From Takakia lepidozioides (lineage: Eukaryota > Streptophyta > Takakiopsida > Takakiales > Takakiaceae): a stretch of DNA of 64,000 nucleotides. Position 1 is the stretch's first letter, and each line of letters starts with the position of its first letter. The notes below the pieces were generated by a model. It made no database searches, was not told the origin of the DNA, and saw nothing but the letters and a program-made list of their open reading frames with translations. Below, in pieces: positions 47,064 through 57,239 of this stretch. The DNA lies in the NCBI GenBank assembly GCA_030704615.1, contig CM060732.1, forward strand, positions 18,414,001 through 18,478,000. Direction: 5' to 3'. The position numbers and the translations under genes were made by a program.

Positions 47064-47389
47064 GTACAACTATAACTTCTGTGACTTGTCACATAATGTG
47101 TAGTATGTTTCCATGGATATCCATGTTTCAGTTTGGGTACATGCATACGTGTACGGAAATAAAAATGGTGGAATATATGTACCCAAGAAAGGGTTTGGTG
47201 GTTGTACGTGTGTTTGTGTTTCGTCATTACCTTTACATTGTTGATTTCCTATTATGGTTTTCGAAAGCCACAAAAGTCAGGTGCAGCTCCCAACATTCAT
47301 CTTCCCCTTCACAAATCCATGGAAAGTCGATACATGTGTTTTTCATCTGCCTCTCCAAACATACATACAGGTGCAAGGGAACCAACCTT

Positions 47390-48030
47390 CTGGTGGTCGC
47401 ACATATTTAAAAAAAAACAATTGTGTGACCACCAGTAGCGGTCGTCGCAACTGTTAAAATAAAATAAAAATGTTGCCACCACCCCCCTACCCGTAGTTGC
47501 ACCTATTTACTGATTTACTGATTACCCCTGCTGGTGGTCGCAGATTTTATTTTATTTTATTTTGGGAAACATCTGGGAGCGACAGCTCACAAATCAGGCC
47601 CTTTAGTAGTGAGAAGAGAAAATAACCTCTTTCATTTATGCGCCAAGAGGCGTAGATTTTCCTTTTCTTTAATAGATGCGACCACCAGCAGGGGGGTGGT
47701 CGTAGGGGGGTGGTCGCATAATTTTCCGATTTTTTAATATCTACCAACAGTCAGTAGCTCAGTTGGTTAAGTGCACTGAGTGTGACCCGAACGATTCTGG
47801 GGTCAAATCTTGCTACTTGATGGGTGTGGTATGGTTCGTGTGTGGTGCCCCATTGTGCGACCACCAGCAGGTGATGGTCGCATCTATTTGTTTTAAACAA
47901 ATCTCTGTGACCACCCCTCTGCTGGTGGTCGCGCCTATTAACAAAAAACATTATGCGACCACCTCTCTGCTGATTAAAAAAACAAAAATCTGCGACCACC
48001 CCCCTGCTGGTGGTCGCACATAATAAATAA

Positions 48031-48079
<49 letters not shown>

Positions 48080-48101
48080 ACCACCCCTGCTGGCGGTCGC
48101 A
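47390..48101. repeat. palindrome array 2 (three sub-blocks, mixed orientation)
   Basis: The same GCGACCACC/GGTGGTCGC units at 47390-47550, 47665-47730 and 47855-48101. Judged by the asymmetric centre (AGCAGG or CCTGCT), early units are mostly in the array-1 orientation and the last ones, nearest the RING gene, are in the opposite one. The middle is interrupted by a tRNA-like segment and by a (AT)n tract (48034-48076). Confidence 0.9.
47750..47820 (+). ncRNA. tRNA-like sequence with Pol III A and B boxes (SINE head or tRNA relic)
   Basis: GTCAGTAGCTCAGTTGGTTA contains an A box (TAGCTCAGTTGG) and GGGTCAAATCT about 40 bases on resembles a degenerate B box. The 3' end CTACTTGA pairs imperfectly with the 5' TCAGTAG. 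The B box lacks the usual GTTCGA and no clear anticodon stem is seen, so a working tRNA is unlikely. Confidence 0.55.
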
Positions 48102-48161
48102 GTTATTACTAGCGTGCGCAGTCATGATGACAGCGCGCGCCCCGAGTGTGGAGGGGGGGCT

Positions 48162-48167
48162 TATAAG
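48162..48167 (+). promoter_or_regulatory. TATA box of the RING gene
   Basis: TATAAG in GGGGGCTTATAAGGCC, about 60 bp after the last unit of array 2. Confidence 0.55.
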
Positions 48168-48623
48168 GCCTTGGAGGCCATTCTCTCTCTCACTTTTCTC
48201 CACACCAGGACTTGGTGGGCGATGGGATGTTGCATTCCTTGTCATTGAGTCCAAGTGGAGAGGGGTGCTATTGGTTGGGTGAGGGGTATTTTGGGCTGTT
48301 GGATTCTACGAAATCGATGTTGAGTACCTCCCGGGAAGCCCTCCTCTAGCACCCACGTTTTTTTTCATATTGCGTCATATCACTTAGAACTGCCGAGGGA
48401 GTGACACGTGCCTCTAGTACTTGAGGAGGATTAATTAGGGAGTAGGATTAGGTACGATTTAGAAGGGTTGGGAGAGCATTTTTCTTAGCAAACACCTGTC
48501 GAGTAGGGGTAAGCCAAAGCCATAAATGGCGGAGGAGGAAGACAGATGAGGTCATCCCAGGGATAACGATAATGAACCTGGACCTCCAAAAAAAAACCAA
48601 AAGGGGCCAGGCGCGAACTTTGT

Positions 48624-50359
48624 TGGGACATATACAATGACCCCAACATTCTTGCGGAACCAGGTTGGGAAGTTTGGAAGTTAGGGCAGCGGTGGTCGCT
48701 TGGTGACTGCAGGAAATTTGTGGACTGGTGTCACATAAATCGTTTGTGGCCCAGTGATAGTTGAAGGAGCAGGGATAGAGTGTGGGTCCAGATTCATCCA
48801 AGAGGGCCAGATTTCATGATCCACAAACCAAACAAAATCAAGCTAGTTTGCATTCATGCGCCAACCCGCATTTCCGCCACAGGACAGAGGAGATATATAC
48901 AACATTGTGGGGTCAACCGCTCGTCAACAACAAGGTCCCGTATTTATTTGCGGCCATGTTGTACACAAAGTTGATTTTATTGCGACCGGTGGATTGACAA
49001 ACTGCCACTGCGAGACAGCGTACTAGACTATACATGTTCTCTGATATCCCAGACTTGTATATACGTCAGGGGCAGGACATCATACGGTTCGATGGAAACA
49101 ACGAGGTGGAAGAAGGAGGAAAGACGGATGGAAACGACGATGTGGAAGAAGGAGGAAATGCAGACCAACCTCCAGATTATACGCCGCAACGGGTCTCCGC
49201 AGCCGGACCTTCAACGTCTAAGGTGGAGGGGTGCAAGGTACGCTCTCCATTGGAGGAACAGTTGGCCGCACATGAACAACACATCAAAGACCTGTAGGAC
49301 ATTGTTCATTTGCAACGGTGACAACTAGCAAAGTTGCTGGAAAGAATGGGGTTGGGGACTCTTGACAGCGTACGCAGTGTGCTTCAGGACCCGAGGCCAA
49401 TCACCAACGAGCAAGACATATTGGCGCGTTTGAATATGCCACCAATGGACATTGACCGCGTCATCAACATGGTTGACTCAATCGGGCATGGGAATGAAGT
49501 GCAAACGTTTGAACTGGACCCGGCGAGGGTTGAGGAATAAAGACTTGCGGCGGAGAGGACAAGAAAAGGGAAGGACCTCATAGTGGAAACTGAGGAATGT
49601 TCAGCCGTGCAAATTACATCGGCCCAAGAACAAGAATTAGAGCAGCTTGTAGGGGAACGCGAGCAAGCTAGGGCTGTTGCATATCGGTACTCAAATGCCA
49701 TGCAAATCCGATCATGACCATGGTTGAAGGGGAATTGGCGGAATTGGGTGACATGGGCGGGCCATCTAACATCGCGGGAAACACGAATAGAAGAAGTGTT
49801 GTCCTCCCTCCAACGTGCAACACGTTTGTCGAATCGAAGCGTAGATAACATCTATGTTAATTTGCAAAGGCACGACACTGTGCGTGATGTATTCGTGTCG
49901 AAGTACACTGGATTCACCACATGGGGTGATGTGCATGCCATGTTTGAGCACTGTGTGCATACAATTTCCGATACCAATAACAGCATAAACTGGGATTTGG
50001 AAGTAGAGGAGGAGTGGGACACCAGGCCGAGGATGTCATCCTACATTAATGAGGATAAACGGACGTGGATACCACAGAGCAATCCAGCGTCATGGGTAAC
50101 AGATGGTACGGTGTGCACAATGTGCCTAAACCCTTATGGACCGGAGGGAGGCTATATGCTTGGTTCATGTGGCCATTTGTTCCATCCCACATGTCTCATA
50201 TCGGCAGCCATGCGAGCCAGCCAATGCCCTGACTGCCGTGGACCAATCCATCGACGTTTCTACAAGTTGTTTGGGTTGCAACACAATATGCCCACGCGAT
50301 ACGAGTACAACCGGTACAACATGCCATTGGATGTATCGCCTTACGATTTTTTAAATTAG
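48624..50359 (+). pseudogene. RING-H2 finger protein, decayed by nonsense codons
   Basis: Coding begins about 48624 in one frame (DIYNDPNILAEPGWEVW), shifts near 48880, and then stays in a single frame to 51145. That frame has stops at 48995 (TGA), 49295 (TAG), 49319 (TGA), 49538 (TAA), 49715 (TGA), 50357 (TAG) and 50366 (TAG). It encodes an acidic Gly-rich stretch, likely coiled coils (SPLEEQLAAHEQHIKDL; SAQEQELEQLVGEREQA) and, at 50110-50250, a RING: CTMC, SCGH, FHPTC and CPDC, a C3H2C3 zinc arrangement typical of ubiquitin E3 ligases. The two last TAGs are six bases apart and would read as glutamines if CAG, joining it to the next ORF. The start codon is unknown. Confidence 0.7.
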
Positions 50360-50377
50360 CAGCACTAGGGGGAGACA

Positions 50378-51145
50378 ATGACATGGGATGCTCCAAGAGA
50401 GATGCACGCCTTGGATGCGAAGACGTTAACTAGGGTTAAAGATCCGGTGACCTTTTGGGTGACATCCAACTGGGAAATAACCGTGCGTGCTAGAGGCATA
50501 CGGGACCCAGTCCAAAGAGATTTTTTTTGCCGGAACTTGGGAGGGCATTGGAGCTGTACCAGACAAAGATTCTTCCGACTGCTTGAGGATCCGTGGGTGC
50601 CAGCGGAAAACGACCCATACAATCGCGAACCGACTGGGAGAGACCTATTTCTGAGGGAGTTGGAAGCCACTAGCATCCGTTGGGAGGATATGAATGAGAC
50701 GTACTGGGTGCCTCGTCGGGATGATGGGCCATTTCTTCCAGAGTTGCGTAGAGACCCCCAGCAGGAGGAGGTGTTGGACAATTTCAAGGCTGCCATCACG
50801 AGTGTTCTAAAGTATTGGCAGAACACATGGCGTGACCAAGTTGCCCCTATTCCAGGGGTGTTCTTGCCACTTCCAAACATATCGGATTTAATTGAAAAAT
50901 TGCATGCCGCCGTAGCAAGAGCGACACACCCGGCTCTGGCAAATGTGGAAGAGAGTCAGCACTCGCCTAGAACGCTACGCATGATGGCAAGGGTGGACCA
51001 CACAACACTGGGTCCCTCTTTGACCACTCGAGCCCAGGCTCGAGCTCTCCGTACTGGTGGAGGCACGTCCTCTACACCCGGAGCATCTTCATCAACATCT
51101 GGAGATGACGACAACGAAGTAATAAATCTAGATGAAGATGACTAG
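50378..51145 (+). CDS. 255-residue C-terminal region with SUMO-interaction-like tail
   Basis: An intact ORF in the same frame as the RING segment, starting 18 bases after its stop; it is probably the C-terminal part of the same protein rather than a separate gene. The sequence is rich in Trp and Arg at first (TWDAPREMHALDAKTL, FRLLEDPWVPAEND), then helical (ISDLIEKLHAAVARATHPAL), then low-complexity Ser/Thr. It ends EVINLDEDD: a hydrophobic VINL core followed by acidic residues, the form of a SUMO-interaction motif. RING plus SIM is the make-up of SUMO-targeted ubiquitin ligases; that function is inference. I know no family for the body. Confidence 0.6.
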   Translation: MTWDAPREMHALDAKTLTRVKDPVTFWVTSNWEITVRARGIRDPVQRDFFCRNLGGHWSCTRQRFFRLLEDPWVPAENDPYNREPTGRDLFLRELEATSIRWEDMNETYWVPRRDDGPFLPELRRDPQQEEVLDNFKAAITSVLKYWQNTWRDQVAPIPGVFLPLPNISDLIEKLHAAVARATHPALANVEESQHSPRTLRMMARVDHTTLGPSLTTRAQARALRTGGGTSSTPGASSSTSGDDDNEVINLDEDD

Positions 51146-51240
51146 AAAGGCTAGAAACGTAGGGAGTAGGCCAAAGGTCTCAGGTTGCGAAAACTTAAAT
51201 GTGCAACCTACTATATAGTCTACATAATTTTTGGAAATAC

Positions 51241-51640
51241 GAGGTTCATCCTTTGAACCATTTTTTAATGACCTCATACTTGTTCGGTACCTGTTTGACG
51301 GCATGTACAATATACTGGCAAAGTTTCAAAACAATCAAAAAATGCTGAATGAAGATACCATTGGTTCACCCATTGCAATATTTTTAAATCGAACTCATAC
51401 TTGTCCGGTACCTTTAAGAGGGCATGTACAATGCAATGGCAAAGTTTGAAAGCATTCAGAAATCGGCACATCAAGTAACCATTGGTTCCTCATGTGAACC
51501 ATTTTTTATTGATCTCATACTTGTCCGGTCCATGTAAGAGGCATGTAGAACATACCGGCAAATTTTCAAATCATTCAAATTTTTTTTGATTAAGGAACCT
51601 TTGGTTTATCCTTTTCACCATTAACGATTAATCACAAATA
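51241..51640 (+). repeat. 120 bp satellite, plus-orientation block A (about 3 units)
   Basis: Units repeat with exactly 120 base spacing (51241, 51361, 51481, then a partial at 51601). Core: TTGGTTCACCC, AACCATTTTT, CTCATACTTGTCCGGTACC, AGAGGGCATGTACAA and GCAAAGTTTCAAA. Confidence 0.88.
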
Positions 51641-51659
51641 AATGAACAGACGCATAAAT

Positions 51660-51900
51660 CATTTGCCTCCAAATGATTTTGGTTCGCTTTGAGACTTGGC
51701 CAGTATATTCAATGTGTCATGGAAGAGGCCCCAGAGTAATATGAGATCAATCAAAATTTGTTCAATGGGCCGACGGATGGTTGCCCATCCAAATGATTTT
51801 CGTTCGCTTTGAGACTTGGCCAGTGTGTTCAATGTACCCTCTGATAGGTCCCAGTGTAATATGAGATCAATCGAAATTTGTTCGATGGGCCAATGAGGCG
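51660..51900 (-). repeat. 120 bp satellite, inverted block B (2 units)
   Basis: Read on the minus strand, TTTGGATGGGCAACCAT, CGATTGATCTCATA, AGAGGGTACATTGAACACA and CCAAGTCTCAAAGCGAAC align with block A. The orientation switches at GTTAACGATTAATC-like sequence near 51622. Confidence 0.75.
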
Positions 51901-52153
51901 TTCAGTTGTCATCTGGTTTTTGTTCATTGCGAAAAAAAAATCCTGCAATGCGTGCACGACTATTGCACCCATTGAACGGATGTGGTTGAAGCCCCTCTTT
52001 TGCCCGCATGTGCTTGAACATGTGTGCGACACATGTGCGGAGACACAACAGACGAATAAATCATTTGCCTCCCCATCGACACCAAGCCATTCCATAATGT
52101 AATTGAATTTAAATTAATTTAAGCCAATAAATAGGTTTGCACTGCCTTTCATT

Positions 52154-52480
52154 GGGGGTTTCTGGCACGTATCGATTTTGTTTTTGGCTCAATTTTGTTC
52201 TGCGGCTTCTAGCATCCTAGCACTACTCCCCCGCCAAAATTTGGACCAATAAAAAATGCCCCAAAAAAAAAGTGTTCTCTTCGCTTACTATTGCAAAACT
52301 CTCTATGAAGAGTGCATGAAGTTAAACACAAATCAAGTTTGGAGTGCAAAACAGGGAAGAAACTGTGGTTTTGGGGTCCAAATGAATCATGTTCGCTCCC
52401 AAATTTAGCACGCACGTTGCATATGGCTACATTACACGCCCCATTCAAAAACCGAATGAAAAAAAAATCGTGAGCACACG
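52154..52480 (+). repeat. ~330 bp dispersed repeat, copy 2
   Basis: Starts GGGGTTTCTGGCACGTAT and contains AACTCTCTATGAAGAGTGCA. It sits between the two inverted satellite blocks. Confidence 0.85.
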
Positions 52481-52544
52481 AAACACAGTCCAACAGGTCC
52501 CAAAGCAATAGCAGATGTAGCGGAATACATTCAACGGGTGAACG

Positions 52545-52885
52545 GATGGTTGCCCATCCAAATCATTTTTGTTTGCTTCCAAACTTTGCCAGTACGTTCG
52601 AGACACCCTCTCACAGGTCCCAGACTAATATCAGATCAATCAAAATTCATTCGATGGCTCAACAGAGGTTGGCCATCGAGATGATTTTGGTTCGCTTTGA
52701 GACTTGGCCAGCATGTTCAATGTGCCATGGAAGAGGCCCCAGAGTAATATGAGATCAATCGAAATTCGTTCAATGGGCCGACGGATGGTTGCCCATCCAG
52801 ATGATTTTCGTTCGCTTTGAGACTTGGCCAGTGTGTTCAATGTACCCTCTGATAGGTCCCAGTGTAATATGAGATCAATCGTTAA
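52545..52885 (-). repeat. 120 bp satellite, inverted block C (3 units)
   Basis: Same inverted units as block B, with markers at about 52553, 52674 and 52792; the last is nearly identical to 51785-51870. The block ends at ATCGTTAACGATTAATCATG, where plus-orientation units resume. Confidence 0.78.
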
Positions 52886-52894
52886 CGATTAATC

Positions 52895-53040
52895 ATGAAT
52901 CATTCAACAGGGGAACTGTTGGTTCACCCTTTGAACCATTTAACATTGACATCATACTTGTCCAGTAACTTTAAGAGGGCATGTACAAGACACTCGCAAA
53001 GTTTCAAATGAATCCAAAATCATTTGGCAGGGGATTGATT
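52895..53040 (+). repeat. 120 bp satellite, plus block D (1 unit)
   Basis: One unit from GGGGAACTGTTGGTTCACCC to the next GGGGATTGATTGGTTCACCC. Confidence 0.8.
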
Positions 53041-53430
53041 GGTTCACCCATAGCCAATTTCAGGGGTTGGACTTGCAATTTGAGGGGCTGAAACTACCAT
53101 TCCAGGGGCTTCAATTGCCAATTTCAGGGGCTGCACTAGCAATTGCCATTTCACATGATACAGTTGCAATCTGAGGGGCGGGAACTGTCATTTCAGGGGC
53201 TAGAAGTGCAATTTGAGGGGTTGGAATTAAATTTCAGGGGCTTCAATTGCAATTTGAGGGGTTGGAATCGACAATTTCAATGGCTCAAATTACAATTTGA
53301 GGGGCGGCCGGGGTTGGTCATTTTAGGGACTGACCTTACCAATTTTAAGGGCTTGACTTGCATTTTGAATTGTAATTCAAGGGTTACAATGGGCCATTGG
53401 GGGGCTATAATTACCAAAGCAATGACATAA
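53041..53430 (+). repeat. degenerate minisatellite (GGGGCTxxAAxTGCAATTT type)
   Basis: Repeats of about 20-35 bases alternating TTTCAGGGGCT and TTTGAGGGG(C/T)T with AATTGCAA. It separates satellite blocks D and E. Confidence 0.75.
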
Positions 53431-53945
53431 ATCATTTGATAGCGGAATGATTGGTTCACCCTTTCAACCATTTTTTATTCACGTCATACTTGTCCGGTAC
53501 TTGTAGGAGGGCATGTGGCTGACACTTGCAAAGCTTCAAAGCAATGTAAAATCATTTGATAGTGGAACAATTGGTTCACCCTTTCAACCATATTTTACTA
53601 ACCTCATACTTGTCCGGTACCTTTAAAATGGCATGTGAAAGACACTTGCAAAGCTTTAAAGCACTCCAAAATCATTTGATATGTTCATGATTGATTCACC
53701 ATTTTAACCATTTTAGATTGATTTGAAACTTGTGAAAGACCTGTAAGAGGGCATGTACAAGACACTTGCAAAGTTTCAAATCAATTTAAAATCATTTGGT
53801 AGGGGGACGATTGGTTCACCCTTTAAACCATTTTAGATTGATGTCATACTTCTCAAAGACGTGTTAGAGGGCATGTAGAAGACACTTGCAAAGTTTCGGA
53901 GCAATAAAGTATCATTTCATCGGGGAAGTTTCCGTTCACCTTTTC
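53431..53945 (+). repeat. 120 bp satellite, plus block E (4 units)
   Basis: The GGTTCACC marker ends at 53460, 53580, 53700, 53820 and 53940: an exact 120 base period. GACACTTGCAAAG is shared. Confidence 0.93.
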
Positions 53946-54020
53946 ATCCAATTTTGAATTGAACTGGATTTTTACTAAAAAAAAATGATTTAGAGGGCAT
54001 AGGATTGTGGGGCGCAATGA

Positions 54021-54344
54021 GTGTGAGGCGCAATGATTTTGTTTTTGGCTTGATTTTGTTCTGTGAGTTAAACCCTCACACCACCACATCCCTGCCAAAA
54101 AATGTACCAAAGAAAAATGTTTGGAAAAAAAAACGTTCATCCTTTGCTCTATGCTCACTATTGCAGAACTCTCTATGAAGAGTGCATGAAGTTGAAGATA
54201 ACTTCACCTTGGAGTGCAAATGAGGGAATAAAATGTGTTTTGGATACAGACGATGTATGTTCATGGTGATATTTTGCATGCAACTCTTCATGTTGTTATC
54301 AAGCATATGGATTCAGAATGGAATTAAAAACAATTCATGTGCAG
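54021..54344 (+). repeat. ~330 bp dispersed repeat, copy 3
   Basis: Contains GATTTTGTTTTTGGCTTGAT, ACTCTCTATGAAGAGTGCAT and AAGCATATGGATTC. The following 54405-54482 (GTGCTTAAGTACGTACAAAT) recurs at 58938-58995. Confidence 0.85.
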
Positions 54345-54524
54345 GCGAAAGATTATTTTTCCTTATGAATTTGAATAACCGATTCAAACAACTTTGTTGC
54401 AGTTCAACTTTGGTCCATATGTGCTTAAGTACGTACAAATCACGTACACAAAGTTGCAAGCGAAGAAATAATCATTTGCCCCCTGAACGACTCGTTAAAC
54501 CTTTCAACCAATTTTCAATCATGA

Positions 54525-54690
54525 ATCATTTAATAGTGGAACTATTGGTTCACCCTTAGAACCATTTTAGATTGACCTCATACTTGTCCGGTAACTTAAA
54601 GAGGGCATGTACAACACACTCCCAAAGTTTCAAATCAATCTAAAATCATTTGGCATGGGAACGATTGGTTCACCCATTAACCCGGTGTAC
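54525..54690 (+). repeat. 120 bp satellite, plus block F (about 1.3 units)
   Basis: One unit with ACTATTGGTTCACCC, CTCATACTTGTCCGGTAAC and GAACGATTGGTTCACCC. It ends about 160 bp before the stop codon of the convergent kinase-like gene. Confidence 0.8.
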
Positions 54691-54845
54691 ACTGTCACTC
54701 TTCAAGATTCGTGGGTGTGGTGCTTGATTATCCCATATGATGGACCCAGGTGTCATGGCCAAGTAACAAACCATTAAAACATTATGGTACGAGACAAACA
54801 CAATTGAAAACAACATTTATTCAAACATGGTGTACAGTCAGAGGT

Positions 54846-56353
54846 CTACAAGTTTCTATCCATCCTCCAGCAATTTTTGGGCTCAGGCAAATTGAATAGC
54901 CCCGTCATGAAACGCTTCACAACATTTTCTAGTTTGTACCGCAACTCTACTGTGTCTACACACAAGTTTTCCAGAGCGGAAGCAAAACAGGTTCCAGTAG
55001 ACATATCGTTGAACAGACTTGCATCGAACGTGTTACCCCCATTTATTGCCTGGGCTATCTTCCCAATTGCAAAGGTCTCTGATGGCACGGTTAGAAGGGG
55101 CCTACAAGATGTGCCATCTGACTGGTTGTTGGTTACATTATGAACAATTGCAATTTCAGGTGCAATCCACCATCTATGTGCGAGAGTCTTTATCATCTTG
55201 TCTCTGTTCTCGAAAATGTACAACGTGGTTTTTGGGTCATCCGTCGTGGAGGCCATCCCCCAATCGCATACCCCAATGTACACATCTTCAGATCCTTGTG
55301 GAAAATGCAACAAGATGTTGTCGGGGAACATGTCGTTGTGCAAGAGGTGGTGATTATGGACGTTGAGCATGATGTGCAAAAGCGCCCATGCCAATTGTGT
55401 GCAATTCTGTCGGAATCGAACTAGTCGGTTGACCTCCTGCATTTCCTGCTCCGTCCCCCGTCGTTTCATTAACTCTCTGTTATCCCGATCATTCCCCAAT
55501 TTCCTGTCAATACTCAACCATGATCGTATGGTCCTCCCATTCCACCAATGTGTGTAACCTTCATTTCGACGTGGATGTAACGCAAAATACTTTATGATGC
55601 CGAAATGATGGAACTTTACAGCCGACGCCTCATTGTTATGTTGGACTTTGGCAAGCTCAACATTTGTTTCCTTGGGCGTTTTCCCTGCTAGCTCCCAAGA
55701 TGAAGGAATGAATAGATCCCCAACAATTCTAACCCTTCGAATTGTACCATACCCTCCCTGTTTGGGCGTGTCGAGTTGTTGTACCTGTGCGTTTGTGGAT
55801 ATGTATCTCACGTTCAATGCCGCATCCGCGGACGAGGACCTTGCCTTCCCTGGAGTGGTTTTGTACGTCGTTTGGCGTGGGCCTTTGCCATGTCAGACCA
55901 CTAATCCACAAGCACAAACAACTCATCATCCGAAGTTGGCATGCGACCTTCAGCTACATGTGTTCTTGTAACAAACTTGTCTATGGTTTGCCTCAGATTC
56001 CATGTGGCATCATGGGCTCGGTTCTCCATCCATTTCGTGAATTGGAACTTTGCCCTGTCCTCCTCCCATTCATCCCCGGCCAAAGCCTCCCTCATTTTCA
56101 TCTCCATATTGTGCTGGAATCTAAGGAACCCCTCATTCCTATGTCGGACATACAAAAGATTCAAACGCATTATGTCATTGTCCTTCAAATAATCCAGCAC
56201 TACTTGATTCACCACCTTCGCGGCCTCTGCGTTTGGATAGTCTTTTTTGTTGACCTGACTATCCCGTTCATATGCATGTTTACGCTTCCTACCTTTACGC
56301 CCACTTCCCGAGGAATCCCCTGACACTGCGTTCGAAGCAACGTTTCCGGACAT
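54846..56353 (-). pseudogene. protein-kinase-like gene with NLS-bearing N-terminal region
   Basis: From the ATG at 56353 the N-terminal part (to a TAG at 55901) begins SGNVASNAVSGDSSGSG and has a basic cluster GRKGRKRKH, a probable nuclear signal, then a charged helical region. A one-base shift near 55870 leads to a kinase-like domain: GGYGTIRRV (glycine loop), LLHNDMFPDNILL (catalytic loop with Asp and Asn but HND instead of HRD), VCDWGMAS (DWG for DFG), RWWIAPEIA (APE) and SETFAIGKIAQAI. The usual Lys is uncertain (LAKV is a candidate). Key Asp, Asn and DxG are kept, so activity in an intact copy is possible. The gene is convergent with the RING gene and starts downstream of array 3. Confidence 0.72.
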
Positions 56354-56642
56354 AATGAAAGTACTCTGAGGGATAGACGCGGCTTCGTAACGGAAAACTA
56401 AACCCAGACTATTGATAACCTTATATACTAGCAGACCAATTTCCTCACCATCTATTGGTATAGTACCCAAAGCAAACTCTCCCGCAGTCCAAGAAAAAAA
56501 AGCTAAAACTCCTCCCCCACACAAATCCACTTTCTCCCCCCCCCCCCCACTCTCAGTCCTGGCCACTGAAGTTTAACTCCAAGAAGCCCCAGAACCGCAC
56601 TCACAGAGAGGGAAAAAAATGGGTTGGGAATGAGGGGTAGGC

Positions 56643-56651
56643 CCTTATATA
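56643..56651 (-). promoter_or_regulatory. TATA box of the kinase-like gene
   Basis: TATATAAGG on the minus strand, 70 bp from the nearest unit of array 3, with a GCGATCGC site (56673-56680) in between as at array 1. A long leader with a run of G separates it from the ATG. Confidence 0.6.
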
Positions 56652-56718
56652 CTGCTTGGAGAGGCCTGACGTGCGATCGCCTCTGCTGCCCATTCACGCC
56701 CCGCCACGTGTCCAGGGA

Positions 56719-57122
56719 GCGGTCGCACCTAATAACAAAAAAGAAAAAATCTGCGACCACCACTGGCTGGTGGTCGCACCCATTTAAAAAATAATTAAAA
56801 ATGGGCGTGGTCGCACCCATTTAAAAAGTAATTAAAAATGTGCGACCATCCTCTGCTGGTGGTCGCACCTATTTAAAAAAAATGAAAAAGTTGTGACCAC
56901 CACCTGCTGGTGGTCGCACCCAATTTTTTAAAAAAAAAAAATGTGCGACCACCCTCTGCTTGTGGTCGCATCTATTAAAAAAAATGAAAATGTTGCGACC
57001 ACCACCTGTTGGTGGTCGCACCCATTTAAAAAATAAGAAAAATGTGCGACCAGCCCCTTCTGGTGGTCGCACCTATTTAAAAAAAATAAAAATTTGTCCG
57101 ACCAAGCTTTGCTGACGGTCGC
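56719..57122 (-). repeat. palindrome array 3 (about 9 units of ~51 bp)
   Basis: Units GCGACCACC-centre-GGTGGTCGCACC with A-rich spacers, at about 56719 (half), 56752, 56804 (half), 56842, 56892, 56944, 56995, 57046 and 57096. The centre reads CCTGCT on the plus strand, so the array is inverted relative to array 1. Confidence 0.93.
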
Positions 57123-57239
57123 ATGATTGACAATATAAATCATAATATATGAATTTTACAGATAATTAATGAAATCCACGTAATGAGGCCACATCGGTTC
57201 TCATAGTAAATAGTCAGTAGTAAAGTAAAAAAATAAACA

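Noticed and set aside
47750-47820. Functional tRNA gene
   Set aside because: The B box is degenerate and a proper anticodon arm and acceptor pairing are not visible.
47751-48254. 167-codon minus-strand ORF with IYIYIY
   Set aside because: Runs through the (AT)n tract and array 2; composition is that of the repeats.
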